From positions 1,054,001-1,118,000 of the forward strand of contig NZ_BMDO01000001.1 in NCBI RefSeq assembly GCF_014635825.1: a stretch of 64,000 bases of DNA, in the 5' to 3' direction. Source of the stretch: Mucilaginibacter galii. Its GTDB lineage: Bacteria; Bacteroidota; Bacteroidia; Sphingobacteriales; Sphingobacteriaceae. Shown one piece after another: positions 54,292 to 63,713 of this stretch. How positions within the stretch are numbered: position 1 is the stretch's first letter; each line of letters starts with the position of its first letter. The position numbers were made by a program, and so were the translations under genes. The notes under the pieces were generated by a model. The model saw only the letters and a program-made list of their open reading frames with translations, was not told where the DNA came from and searched no databases.

Positions 54292-55293
54292 ATGAAAAAA
54301 TTCATTACCACAATAGCTTATTTCTCCTTAATAGGCATCATCCCCATGATACTTTTGTTTGTATCATATTATTATTATGACCCCTTTAAAGTTGTTAAAC
54401 ATTATAGCGACTATTCATACTCTTATGTGATTCCCAACCGGGATTACATATCTACTACCATGTTTAACAATAACTATAGCAAACGAGGGTATAACTCGTT
54501 TATTTTTGGCAGTTCCAGAACTTTAGCTTTCAGGCCAGCTTCATGGCAAAAATATTTATCTGCTGGGGATAAAACGTTTATGTTCGACGCTTCTGGAGAA
54601 TCTATATATGGAATATATACAAAGCTTAAATATCTTGAATCAAAAAAAGTAAAAATAAACAACGCATTAATTATACTCTGCAGGGATGCCTCATTTGTTA
54701 ATTCCGAAAACCATAAAGGTCATTTGTTTATAAAGCATCCGGCAACGTCTGGAGAAAGCAGCATCGATTTCCAATCAGAGTTTTTTAAAGCATATCTTAA
54801 CCCTAAATTCATGTTTGCTTTTTTTAGCTACAAAATCATAGGCGCTTACAAACCGTTTATGGCAGGATACATAGAAAACAGGAAGATTACTTATGACACA
54901 TTAACTAACGAGATTAACATTATCGATCAAGAAAATGAGATCACTCAGCACCCTGCAAACTACTATTTGAAGCGGAAAGAAATGTTCTATAAAAGGACTT
55001 CAGAAAAGATAGATTCTATCCCGCAAATAAATAAAAAGCAAGAATTTATGCTGAGTGAAATAAGGAGAATTTTAGAAAAAAACAATGCTCAGTACAAAGT
55101 AGTTATAAGCCCGCTGTATGAACAAATAAAGTTTAACCCTAAAGACATTTTGTTACTACAGAAAGAATTTGGCAGTCACCTTTACGACTTTTCAGGCAAA
55201 AACTCATTCACGGAAGATAAAATGAATTATTACGAAACAAGTCATTACCGGCCCAAAGTAGGTGACAGTATACTAAAGATAATATATAAATAG
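54292..55293 (+). CDS. SGNH-like membrane-anchored protein (AlgJ/DltD-like), MBOAT partner
   Basis: 333 residues: an N-terminal TM helix (about 7-27) then an extracytoplasmic SGNH-like domain. IFGSSRTL (Ser74/75) resembles the block I nucleophile, and the C-terminal YETSHYRPKVGDSIL (His318) resembles the catalytic DxxH block. Such proteins accept the acyl group moved by the MBOAT partner and place it on the polymer. The alternative is a non-catalytic accessory protein. AT-rich like the MBOAT gene. Confidence 0.75.
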   Translation: MKKFITTIAYFSLIGIIPMILLFVSYYYYDPFKVVKHYSDYSYSYVIPNRDYISTTMFNNNYSKRGYNSFIFGSSRTLAFRPASWQKYLSAGDKTFMFDASGESIYGIYTKLKYLESKKVKINNALIILCRDASFVNSENHKGHLFIKHPATSGESSIDFQSEFFKAYLNPKFMFAFFSYKIIGAYKPFMAGYIENRKITYDTLTNEINIIDQENEITQHPANYYLKRKEMFYKRTSEKIDSIPQINKKQEFMLSEIRRILEKNNAQYKVVISPLYEQIKFNPKDILLLQKEFGSHLYDFSGKNSFTEDKMNYYETSHYRPKVGDSILKIIYK

Positions 55294-55302
55294 CACATGA
55301 CT

Positions 55303-55343
55303 TGAACGTGCACCTCTTTTTACAAAGGGGAGGTGCACGTTCA
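55303..55343 (+). terminator. terminator hairpin after the MBOAT/SGNH pair
   Basis: TGAACGTGCACCTC (55303-55316) and GAGGTGCACGTTCA (55330-55343) form a perfect 14-bp stem. The U-rich tail is weak, so termination efficiency is uncertain. Confidence 0.7.
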
Positions 55344-55571
55344 GCTACTATATAGAAATGCATTATAATCACGGCAGAACAGGGATTGATCATTAAGAAA
55401 CTCCCTTAATCTTATCAACAAACACCCGGCTTATGTGTTAAATGGAAAGTTGATTTTGCTTACCCATACAAAAATTAAGTAATGTCAAAAGACGCTTATT
55501 CCTTACGTTTGTTGTTTTAGCATAAAAAAATCAACACTTTTACGGTAGTTTTTTTGCCCCTGATTAAACCC

Positions 55572-57563
55572 ATGCCAACTGCACCATTGCCCCATAACGA
55601 GGATGAACGCCTCGCTGCCCTTTACTCGTATCATATTCTTGATACCGCTACCGAAAAGGATTTTGACGAGCTTACCGAACTGGCCTCTGCTATTTGCGGC
55701 ACACCAATAGCACTGATCAGTTTGGTTGATAAAAACCGGCAGTGGTTTAAATCGCACCATGGGTTAGCTGTTTCGGAAACAGACCGGGCCTTGTCTTTTT
55801 GCGCCCATGCCATTAACAAGCCCGATGAAATGCTACAGGTGGAGGATGCCCAAAAAGACAAACGCTTCCAGGAAAATGCACTGGTAACCGGCGACCCCAA
55901 TATTATTTTTTATGCCGGCGTACCGCTGGTTGATGAAGGCGGCTATGCACTGGGTTCGCTTTGCGTAATTGACCGCGAACGCAGGACGTTAACCGATGTA
56001 CAGCAGTCGGCCCTAAAAATTTTGGCCGCACAGGTCATTTCCAAGCTTAAACTCCGTAAAAAGCTGTTAGAGCTTGAGGTTGCGGGCAAACGTATAAATA
56101 AGCTTAATACGCTGCTCACCAATAAAGAGCAGGAGGCTATGCAAATTATTGAGCACACGCCCCTGGCTATGGCTTTACACGTAGGCGAGGATATGACTAT
56201 ACGTTTTGCCAACAAGATCATGCTCAAGGCTTGGGGTAAAAACGAACTGGTGTTTGGTATGCCTTTTAATAAGGCACTGCCTGAGCTGGCCGCCCTTGAT
56301 TTTCCGCGTACCATGCGGCAGGTGTATCGCAAAGGTATTGCTTACGAGCAAACCGAAGCGCATATGTCTTATATGCATGAGGGGCAGCTTAAAGAATTTT
56401 ATTATAACTACGGCTTTACCCCCCTTAAAATGCCCGATGGCCAGGTTTGGGGGATCCTGAATACGGCACACGATATTACTAAGGTTGTGAAAGGCCGCCA
56501 AACAGTGGAACTGGCCGAAGAAAGATTGCGTCTTGCCGTACAATCGGCCGATTTAGGAACTTTTTACCTTGATGTAGATACCCATGAATTTGTGCCTTCG
56601 GCAAGATTGAAAGAAATGCTTGGTTTTACGGCCGACGAACCTATTTCTTACCAGGCAACAATAGATCAAATTACCGAAGAATACCGCGACAAGGTAGTAA
56701 ACGCCATCGATGCGGCCATTAAAGAAGGAGCTTCTTATGATATTGAATATCCTATCATTGGCTATCATGACAAACAGCAATGCTGGGTAAGGGCTACAGG
56801 TAAAGTGTACCCATCAACCGACGATGGAAAGTCGCCGTTCTTTTCAGGTACATTGCTCGATATTACCGAGCGCAAGCTTGACGAGCAACGCAAAAACGAT
56901 TTTATAGGCATGGTAAGCCATGAACTGCGTTCGCCGCTTACTTCCATCAGCGGCTATATACAAATGCTTAACATCAAGGCCGCTAAAAATAATGATGAAA
57001 CCATATTAGACATTGCCGGCAAGGCCAAACGCCAGGTGCAACGCATGCTCACGCTCATTAGCGGTTTTTTAGATGTGGCGCGTATGGGCGAGGGCAAAAT
57101 TAAACTTAACCTTAAACGTTTTGATATGGCGGCATTGGTTAAGGAGGCCGAAGATGAATCGCTGGCCACGGTTACTTCTCACCGGGTTGTTTTCAAGCCG
57201 GTGGTTTTTACCCCGGTGGAGGCAGATCAGGACAAGATATTACAGGTGCTTACCAATTTCATCAATAACGCGGTTAAATATTCGCCTAAAGACAGCGCCA
57301 TACAGGTAGCCTGCCTTACCCGCGATAATATAGCTTACGTAAGCGTTACAGACGAAGGTATGGGTATTGCTCCTAAAGACCAGCCTCATGTTTTCGACCG
57401 GTTTTACCGGGTAGAGAGCGAGCGCATGAATACCGTTAAAGGTTTTGGCATTGGCCTGTACATTTGCAAAGAGATCATTGCAAGGCATGGCGGCCAAATT
57501 GGTGTAGACAGCGAACTGGGCAAGGGCAGCACCTTTTGGTTCCAAATACCGGTAACATCATAA
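55572..57563 (+). CDS. GAF-PAS-PAS hybrid-less sensor histidine kinase
   Basis: 663 residues. A GAF domain (about 15-160; TPIALISLVDKNRQWFKSHH, FYAGVPLVDEGGYALGSLCV) is followed by two PAS segments. The HisKA motif is FIGMVSHELRSPLTSISGY, and the HATPase_c domain has NFINNAVKYSP (N-box), VTDEGMGIAP and GFGIGLYICKEI. No TM helix and no receiver domain, so it is a cytoplasmic kinase. No regulator gene is directly adjacent; the cognate partner is unknown. The start is ATG 55572; an upstream TTG is rejected. Confidence 0.92.
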   Translation: MPTAPLPHNEDERLAALYSYHILDTATEKDFDELTELASAICGTPIALISLVDKNRQWFKSHHGLAVSETDRALSFCAHAINKPDEMLQVEDAQKDKRFQENALVTGDPNIIFYAGVPLVDEGGYALGSLCVIDRERRTLTDVQQSALKILAAQVISKLKLRKKLLELEVAGKRINKLNTLLTNKEQEAMQIIEHTPLAMALHVGEDMTIRFANKIMLKAWGKNELVFGMPFNKALPELAALDFPRTMRQVYRKGIAYEQTEAHMSYMHEGQLKEFYYNYGFTPLKMPDGQVWGILNTAHDITKVVKGRQTVELAEERLRLAVQSADLGTFYLDVDTHEFVPSARLKEMLGFTADEPISYQATIDQITEEYRDKVVNAIDAAIKEGASYDIEYPIIGYHDKQQCWVRATGKVYPSTDDGKSPFFSGTLLDITERKLDEQRKNDFIGMVSHELRSPLTSISGYIQMLNIKAAKNNDETILDIAGKAKRQVQRMLTLISGFLDVARMGEGKIKLNLKRFDMAALVKEAEDESLATVTSHRVVFKPVVFTPVEADQDKILQVLTNFINNAVKYSPKDSAIQVACLTRDNIAYVSVTDEGMGIAPKDQPHVFDRFYRVESERMNTVKGFGIGLYICKEIIARHGGQIGVDSELGKGSTFWFQIPVTS

Positions 57564-57637
57564 CGAGGCCGGGGTTTCTTAAGCAACGGTTAGCCAGCAG
57601 GCAACTGCTAAGTACTAATTCACGGCTTCAATACAGG

Positions 57638-58027
57638 TTATTGATATTTACTAATATCCATGATTTGTACCGGCTCGGTAACCACCATTTCGGGCTTGTT
57701 TTTGAACAGGGCAATTTCGCCATAAAAGCATACAGCTTTACCTTTCATGTTGGCAAGGTTAACCTTGGGTCCTTTAAGGGCGATGGTTATATTTTGATTA
57801 GGATACCTGCCGCCTAAATTTAATAAGGTAAGCGCCGGACTAACCACCCGGTAATCAACCACGGTATCGCAAACGGCAACCATATGCCCCACCTCAGCAG
57901 CTATAGTTTTAGACGGCACGGGTTTAGAAAAATCGGCCGTGGTGATCTTCTTTACGCTATCGGTTTGGGCAGATGCTTTGACCGTAAATAAAGCCACAAA
58001 GCAAATTAACGCACACAGGTATTTCAT
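57638..58027 (-). CDS. secreted OB-fold-like protein
   Basis: 129 residues with a signal peptide (MKYLCALICFVALFTVKASA). The segment VAVCDTVVDYR, LLNLGGRYPNQNITIAL, KGKAVCFYGEIALFKNKPEM and VVTEPVQI matches the OB-fold domain often attached to staphylococcal-nuclease-like or endonuclease proteins, here alone. Two cysteines may form a disulfide. A longer frame to 58063 is rejected because the signal peptide starts at 58027. Confidence 0.75.
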   Translation of the reverse strand: MKYLCALICFVALFTVKASAQTDSVKKITTADFSKPVPSKTIAAEVGHMVAVCDTVVDYRVVSPALTLLNLGGRYPNQNITIALKGPKVNLANMKGKAVCFYGEIALFKNKPEMVVTEPVQIMDISKYQ

Positions 58028-58122
58028 ACTATGAAGGTAAGTAAACATTACCGAAATTTTCAAAACGGATTTTTAGTGACAGAACTTCTCCTTACCACTC
58101 GAAAGGAAAATTGGTATAAACA

Positions 58123-58151
58123 TTACAGAGCCCTATAAGCGGGCTCTGTAA
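58123..58151 (-). terminator. terminator after the LOV kinase operon
   Basis: TTACAGAGCCC (58123-58133), 7-nt loop, GGGCTCTGTAA (58141-58151): a perfect 11-bp stem 17 nt past the response regulator stop codon. Confidence 0.8.
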
Positions 58152-58168
58152 ACTATATCTTCAAACTC

Positions 58169-58534
58169 TTAAGATGCCAGCATGTGCTGCACCCGGTTAA
58201 CCAGTTGTTCAATATCAAACGGTTTGGCTAAAAAATCGCTGGCGCCGGCGTCATGCGCTATTTTAGCGCCTTCGGTACTGGCCGATACCACGATGACCGG
58301 TAAGCCACTGGTTTCAGGGTTACTTTTAAGCACTTTAAGTACCTGATCGCCAGAGAGCACCGGCATCCAAAGATCAAGCAGTAAGAGATCGGGGCGCTCT
58401 TTTACAATGAGGTTGTATACATTCATGCTGTTGCGCTCAGGTATCACATCGTAGCCGCTGTCTTCCAGGATAAATGATACCATATCCAATATGCCTTCAT
58501 CATCATCGCAAACCAATATTTTTTTGTTACTCAT
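58169..58534 (-). CDS. single-domain response regulator
   Basis: 121 residues, receiver only: ILVCDDDEG (acidic pair 10-11), phosphoacceptor Asp54 in LLLDLWMP, VVSASTEGA, and FLAKPFDIEQL with the conserved Lys. It overlaps the LOV kinase gene by 8 bp and is its probable phosphoacceptor. Confidence 0.92.
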   Translation of the reverse strand: MSNKKILVCDDDEGILDMVSFILEDSGYDVIPERNSMNVYNLIVKERPDLLLLDLWMPVLSGDQVLKVLKSNPETSGLPVIVVSASTEGAKIAHDAGASDFLAKPFDIEQLVNRVQHMLAS

Positions 58535-60080
58535 TACCTGCCCTTTCGTTTAAAGGAAGTGTAAAGCTAAAGGTAGATCCCCTTCCTTTTTCGCTTTCAA
58601 CCCAAAGGGTGCCTTCATGGTTCTTAATAATTTGATCGCAAATGTATAATCCAATACCCATACCCGGATAATGTTGCTGTATATCGCCAACACGATAAAA
58701 ACGTTCAAAAATTCTTTTTTGATCTTCGATATTGATACCCATGCCATGGTCAATTACCGAAACCTTAAGGTAATTGCTCACCGTAGATAAGTAAATCAGC
58801 ACCTCGCGCGATTCGGGCGCATATTTAATGGCATTAGACAAGAGGTTATTTAAAACCTGTATCAGGTGCGATTCGTCTCCCACAAAACTATTGGTGGCTT
58901 TGCCTTTAATAATAATTTGATGGTCTTTATTGGCGGCCTGCATACCCTCCACCGTTTCGTGAACCATTTTATCAAAGTCAAACTGCTCTTTATGCAGCTC
59001 AATATTACCGGTTTGTATACGCGATACGTCCAGCAGTTCAGAAATGAGGTTATTAAGTCGATCTATATAAACACCGGTTTTTTCTACAACGCCCTTAAAT
59101 TTATCGCTCGAGTTTTCGGGCATAAAGCGGCTCATCATTTGTACGTAGCCTTTTACCGTGGTAAGCGGCGTTTTAAGCTCATGGCTGGCTATCGAAAGAA
59201 AATCATCCTTACGTCGTTCAATTTCGCGGCGCTCGGTTATATCCTCAATAGCAATGAGTATACGGTCTTTATATTTACCCTCCAGCTCAATGCGGTGCGC
59301 GTTCAGCAACATCAGTTTCTTGCCAATGTGCGGAAAATCGTGCTCTACCTCAAAGTTCTCTACGGGGTTATTGGTTGGCAATACATCTTCCAGTAACTGC
59401 TTAAGCGGAGGTATATCCCATTGTCCGTTACCTAATTCATACAGCTTCTTACCCTCGGTTTCACCTAACGAAACTTTAAAGGTCTTCAGAAAATGCTCAT
59501 TTACACTGAGTACGCCAAAGTTAGGATCGAGTACAATTAAGCTTTCGCGAACAGTTTGGTAGATACTGGCCAGGTACTCTTCGCTCTCCCTGATCACCCT
59601 CGTACGCTCTTCAATTTTTTGCTCCATTACCTGTTGGTGATGCAACAGTTCAAGCTCGGCTTTTTTACGGCGGGTAACGTCGTTTTGCACGCCAATAAAA
59701 TGGGTTACTTTGCCGTTCTCGTCTATAATGGGCGACATATACAATTCATTCCAGAACAGCTCACCGCTTTTACGGTAATTCCTAATCTCTACCACGCAAT
59801 CCTTGCCGCTTTGTATAGCTTCCCTTAATATCAAACGTTCTTTTTGATTACGATCCTCGCGCTGTAAAAAACGGCAATTATGCCCAATAATTTCTTTACG
59901 GGTGTAACCGCTTAGCTTTTCAAAAGCAGAATTGCAGTAAATGATCGGGTTATCAGGCTGCTGATGATCGGTGATGATGATACCCGTTATACTCGCATCA
60001 AGCGCCTGCCGCAGCAGGTCGAAATCGCGTTGTAAGTTATCGTGCGAAAACGAAAACTCACCATTATCTAATATCTCCAA
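58527..60080 (-). CDS. LOV-domain (blue-light) sensor histidine kinase
   Basis: 517 residues. A LOV-type PAS domain spans about 20-140. GHNCRFLQ (66-73) carries the photoactive Cys69, with flavin contacts in NYRKSGELFWNEL (Asn101, Asn111) and Gln132 in FIGVQNDVT. A coiled helix and a second PAS (about 160-280) follow. The HisKA motif is FLSIASHELKTPLTTVKGYV, and the HATPase_c domain has LSNAIKYAP, VIDHGMGI and GMGIGLYICDQI. It should bind FMN and form a cysteinyl adduct in blue light, changing phosphorylation of the downstream regulator. Confidence 0.92.
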   Translation of the reverse strand: MEILDNGEFSFSHDNLQRDFDLLRQALDASITGIIITDHQQPDNPIIYCNSAFEKLSGYTRKEIIGHNCRFLQREDRNQKERLILREAIQSGKDCVVEIRNYRKSGELFWNELYMSPIIDENGKVTHFIGVQNDVTRRKKAELELLHHQQVMEQKIEERTRVIRESEEYLASIYQTVRESLIVLDPNFGVLSVNEHFLKTFKVSLGETEGKKLYELGNGQWDIPPLKQLLEDVLPTNNPVENFEVEHDFPHIGKKLMLLNAHRIELEGKYKDRILIAIEDITERREIERRKDDFLSIASHELKTPLTTVKGYVQMMSRFMPENSSDKFKGVVEKTGVYIDRLNNLISELLDVSRIQTGNIELHKEQFDFDKMVHETVEGMQAANKDHQIIIKGKATNSFVGDESHLIQVLNNLLSNAIKYAPESREVLIYLSTVSNYLKVSVIDHGMGINIEDQKRIFERFYRVGDIQQHYPGMGIGLYICDQIIKNHEGTLWVESEKGRGSTFSFTLPLNERAGNE

Positions 60081-60299
60081 AGTATATATCTTCTAATAAG
60101 TTATAAGTAACTGATGGATAATCAATTTAGATGGATATAACCACCGTTTATGATTATTGTTTGCCCACAACAGCATGTACCAACTGTTACTTAAGTAAAC
60201 TCAATTTTAGTTAAATGGTTGGCTAAAATATTCTATTTATGTTAAACAGGCAACCCGCCCTATCACGTACTATCAGTACATTTTTACTAATTTTACCGC

Positions 60300-60617
60300 A
60301 TGAGGTTTGTGGTATTATTAGGATGCTTATATGCTTTGCTGTTAGCAGTAAAACCCTGCTGCACCGATGATGCCTGCATAACCCTGTTACCGGCCAAAAG
60401 CGGTCAGCTTTCTAAAACCACTAAAAGCCCCAAGTCATGTTCAGATTGCTCGCCTTTTTTTAGCTGCGGGCAGTGCGTGGGTTTTGTAGTGGCCAAACCC
60501 GTTACCTACAGCCTGGCAATAGTTACCGAACGCCTTGCAAGATCATGCCCCGGGTACCTGGCCCCTCATGTTCATGAAGTTAGCCAGCGTATTTGGCAGC
60601 CGCCGCAGTTAGGTTAA
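60300..60617 (+). CDS. DUF6660-like Cys-rich small membrane/secreted protein
   Basis: 105 residues: an N-terminal hydrophobic segment, then KPCCTDDACI, KSCSDCSPFFSCGQCVGF and a hydrophilic C-terminus. The cluster of eight cysteines suggests metal binding or disulfides. It is 53 bp upstream of a TonB receptor and may be its accessory. The DUF name is my recollection and is not confirmed. Confidence 0.65.
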   Translation: MRFVVLLGCLYALLLAVKPCCTDDACITLLPAKSGQLSKTTKSPKSCSDCSPFFSCGQCVGFVVAKPVTYSLAIVTERLARSCPGYLAPHVHEVSQRIWQPPQLG

Positions 60618-60670
60618 TACTCTCCCCAACTATTTCCATTTAGTATTAACTTAATCTTCTTTTCATTTAA

Positions 60671-62845
60671 ATGAAACACTTCATTGCGCTCGTTACGGTG
60701 CTGCTTTGCACCGTAACGGCTTATGCTCAAAATACCTACCGTGCATTTATTAAAGATGCCAAAACCAATCAGCCGCTTACCGGTGCTACGGCAACAGTAA
60801 CCGGCAGCCGCATGAGCGCCGCTGCCGATACCGGCGGGTTAATCACCCTTACCCCTGTTGCCAACGGCAGGCAAATTATTGAATACCGCTATGCGGGTTA
60901 TAAAACCCTTACCGATACCTTGACCTTCCCCCTTTCGCAAACCCAGCCCGCCATTGTTTTGTTAATGCCCGATGAGGAAGAACTGGAAGCTGTGGTGGTA
61001 ACAGCCACGCGCAGCAGCCGCACCATTAGCAATATACCAACAAGGGTTGAAGTGATAAGCGGCGAGGAGCTGGACGAGAAGGGCAACATGAAGCCCGGCG
61101 ATATACGTATGCTGCTGGCCGAAAGTACCGGCATACAAACACAGCAAACATCGGCCACCAGCGGTAACTCCAGCATACGCATACAGGGTTTGGATGGTAA
61201 ATACACCCAAATCATCCGCGATGGGTTTCCGCTCTATTCAGGCTTTTCGGGCGGATTAGGCCTTTTGCAAGTTGCTCCCCTTGATTTAAAACAGGTAGAA
61301 GTGATCAAAGGCTCATCCTCTACCCTGTATGGCGGCGGGGCTATTGCGGGGCTGGTTAATCTGGTTTCTAAAACACCAACCAACGAGCGCCAGTTAAACT
61401 TTTTACTCAATGGCACATCGGCCGCAGGGTTGGATGCCAGCGCTTTTTACGCCCAAAAGTTTAACAAAATCGGCACTACGGTATATGCGGCCTACAACCA
61501 CGGTTCGCCGTACGACCCTGCCCATATTGACCTAACGGCTATCCCCCGTTACAACCGCTTTACGCTAAACCCTAAGCTGTTCTTTTACTTTAACGAGCGC
61601 ACTACGCTTAACGCAGGCATTAACACCACTGTTGAAAACCGTATTAGCGGCGACCTGCATTACATTAAAGGCTACGGCAATGCGCAACACAGTTATTTTG
61701 AAGAAAACAAAACCGGCCGGTACAGCACCCAGGTTACGCTGAATCATAAATTGACCTACCAGCAGCAGCTTACCTTTAAAAATAGCATCAGTTATTACGA
61801 CCGTACCATTAACTTGCCGGGCTACCGCTTTTCGGGCGCGCAAACGTCTACCTACACCGAGGGCAACTACGCTTACAATGGCACCAAAGCAGATTGGGTG
61901 GCTGGCTTAAACCTGCTCACCGATCATTTTAATGAAGATGCCAATAGCAGTTTCCCTTTGCGCAGTTATAGCCACAATACCATAGGCGGCTTTGTACAAA
62001 ACACCTGGAACGCCACAGAAAAGTTCACCCTCGAAACCGGCTTAAGGGGTGATCATCATAACCGCTACGGCTTTTTTGTGTTGCCGCGGCTATCGGGCTT
62101 GTATAGGTTCAATTCGCAATGGAGCCTGCGGTTGGGCGGCGGCATGGGCTACAAGGCACCTAACGTGTTTACCGAGGATGCCGAGCGCATTCAGTTTCGC
62201 AATGTGCTGCCTATTAATGTGGCCGGCACCACGGCCGAACGCTCTTACGGTGCTAACCTTGATGTGAATTACCGTACCGCTTTATTTGACGATGCCGTAA
62301 GTTTAAGCGTTAACCAGCTTTTCTTTTATACCCGCGTTAACAATCCCATCCTGCTCACCGCACTCGGCAACGGCAACCTTCAATACCAGCAGCCCCGCGC
62401 CGATTTGAATACCAAAGGACTGGAAACCAATGTTAAATTGACCTATGCTGATTTTAAGCTTTTTGTGGGTTATACCCTTGCACATGTTACCCAACATATA
62501 GGCACTGTAATTAGCCCCTACCCGCTGGTGAGCCGCCACCGCTTAAACAATGTACTCATGTACGAAGTAGAAGATAATTGGAAACTGGGTGCCGAAGCCT
62601 ACTATTTCAGCAGTCAGCAACTGAACGATGGTACCCGTGGCAAAGCCTACTGGACCGCCGGCTTTATGGCCGAACGCCTGTGGAAACGCTTTTCAATTTT
62701 CATCAATTTTGAAAACCTGACCGATACCCGCCAAACCCGTTTCGATACCATTTACACCGGCAGCCTAACCAACCCCACCTTCCGCGACATTTACGCCCCG
62801 CTGGACGGCTTCGTGGTGAACGGCGGAATTAAAGTGAAGTTGTAA
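60671..62845 (+). CDS. TonB-dependent outer-membrane receptor
   Basis: 724 residues: signal peptide (to VTAYAQ), a carboxypeptidase-regulatory-like beta-sandwich (about 24-100), a plug (about 115-235 with IRIQGLDGKYTQIIRDGFPL and GSSSTLYGGGAIAGLVNLVS) and a 22-strand barrel ending GFVVNGGIKVKL. The profile resembles small-cofactor/metal-chelate receptors of the CirA/BtuB type more than SusC. No SusD is present, which argues against glycan uptake. The Cys-rich neighbour suggests a metal or cofactor substrate, unproven. Confidence 0.93.
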   Translation: MKHFIALVTVLLCTVTAYAQNTYRAFIKDAKTNQPLTGATATVTGSRMSAAADTGGLITLTPVANGRQIIEYRYAGYKTLTDTLTFPLSQTQPAIVLLMPDEEELEAVVVTATRSSRTISNIPTRVEVISGEELDEKGNMKPGDIRMLLAESTGIQTQQTSATSGNSSIRIQGLDGKYTQIIRDGFPLYSGFSGGLGLLQVAPLDLKQVEVIKGSSSTLYGGGAIAGLVNLVSKTPTNERQLNFLLNGTSAAGLDASAFYAQKFNKIGTTVYAAYNHGSPYDPAHIDLTAIPRYNRFTLNPKLFFYFNERTTLNAGINTTVENRISGDLHYIKGYGNAQHSYFEENKTGRYSTQVTLNHKLTYQQQLTFKNSISYYDRTINLPGYRFSGAQTSTYTEGNYAYNGTKADWVAGLNLLTDHFNEDANSSFPLRSYSHNTIGGFVQNTWNATEKFTLETGLRGDHHNRYGFFVLPRLSGLYRFNSQWSLRLGGGMGYKAPNVFTEDAERIQFRNVLPINVAGTTAERSYGANLDVNYRTALFDDAVSLSVNQLFFYTRVNNPILLTALGNGNLQYQQPRADLNTKGLETNVKLTYADFKLFVGYTLAHVTQHIGTVISPYPLVSRHRLNNVLMYEVEDNWKLGAEAYYFSSQQLNDGTRGKAYWTAGFMAERLWKRFSIFINFENLTDTRQTRFDTIYTGSLTNPTFRDIYAPLDGFVVNGGIKVKL

Positions 62846-63088
62846 AGTGTATATTTCATTAAAAAAATTACCTAAGTTTCGTTAATTAAAGAAGTTATTG
62901 CGACCCTAAACAAAATAGCTACCTTGCCTTTGTAAAGGTTTGTCAAAACGGTTCTTTTTAAAATCAAAAGTCGACGTGGGCGATGTTTACACTTTGTAGA
63001 ATTAATATATTAATAGTTTCCAATCAAAATATACAAACTAAAGTTATGCGTAAATTATTTAATCATATAGTGCTATTATGCTTCTTTC

Positions 63089-63556
63089 ATGATCACTTAT
63101 AACTTTTCTTACGCTCAAGTTGATTTAGACAAAGGCCTACAAGCATTTGATGCTAAGAATTACAAACAAGCATTTAGTACTTTGAAGCCATACGCTGAAA
63201 AAGGAAATTGCCTGGCACAATATGTAATTGGATTCTCCTATCAATATGGTCTATCTGTTACAACTAATGATTCTTTAGCAAGACACTGGCTATTATTAGC
63301 GGCAGAACAAAAACAGACAAATGCGATGGGACCATTAGCTGCCAATTTAATGTCAGCTTCTGACGAGCAACCCGACTATATAATTAAGGCGTATATGTGG
63401 GCCGTGTTAGCCGCCGAATACTTACCGTCACAAAGAATGGCGAGCACTCGGTATGTGATAAAAGGTTACCTCAAACCAGAGCAATTAGATGCTGCAAATA
63501 AACTAATAGATGAATACAAACTAAAGTGGAAGGATAAACAAAACTGTCCGCAATAG
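63089..63556 (+). CDS. Sel1-like repeat protein; signal peptide split by a frameshift
   Basis: 155 residues from the in-frame ATG. AFDAKNYKQAFSTLKPYAEK, LAQYVIGFSYQYG and ARHWLLLAAEQ match Sel1/TPR-like helix pairs. The first residues (ITYNFSYAQ) look like the end of a signal peptide. An ATG at 63046 encodes MRKLFNHIVLLCFF in another frame, and removing one base near 63085-63088 would join both into a normal signal peptide. So the gene is either damaged or carries a sequence error. AT-rich. Confidence 0.7.
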   Translation: MITYNFSYAQVDLDKGLQAFDAKNYKQAFSTLKPYAEKGNCLAQYVIGFSYQYGLSVTTNDSLARHWLLLAAEQKQTNAMGPLAANLMSASDEQPDYIIKAYMWAVLAAEYLPSQRMASTRYVIKGYLKPEQLDAANKLIDEYKLKWKDKQNCPQ

Positions 63557-63713
63557 TTGCTCGTAAAATGTTGTAATTCTTATACCGTTAGGTCATCAGT
63601 TTAAAGATTGGTTTAAGAATTAAATAACCAAAAATGCTCCACGCCCCTGCCTCAAATTCAATAAAGATATATGAAGTTTTTTGAAGAAAAGCTAAGGCCT
63701 TATGAAGAAAAAC

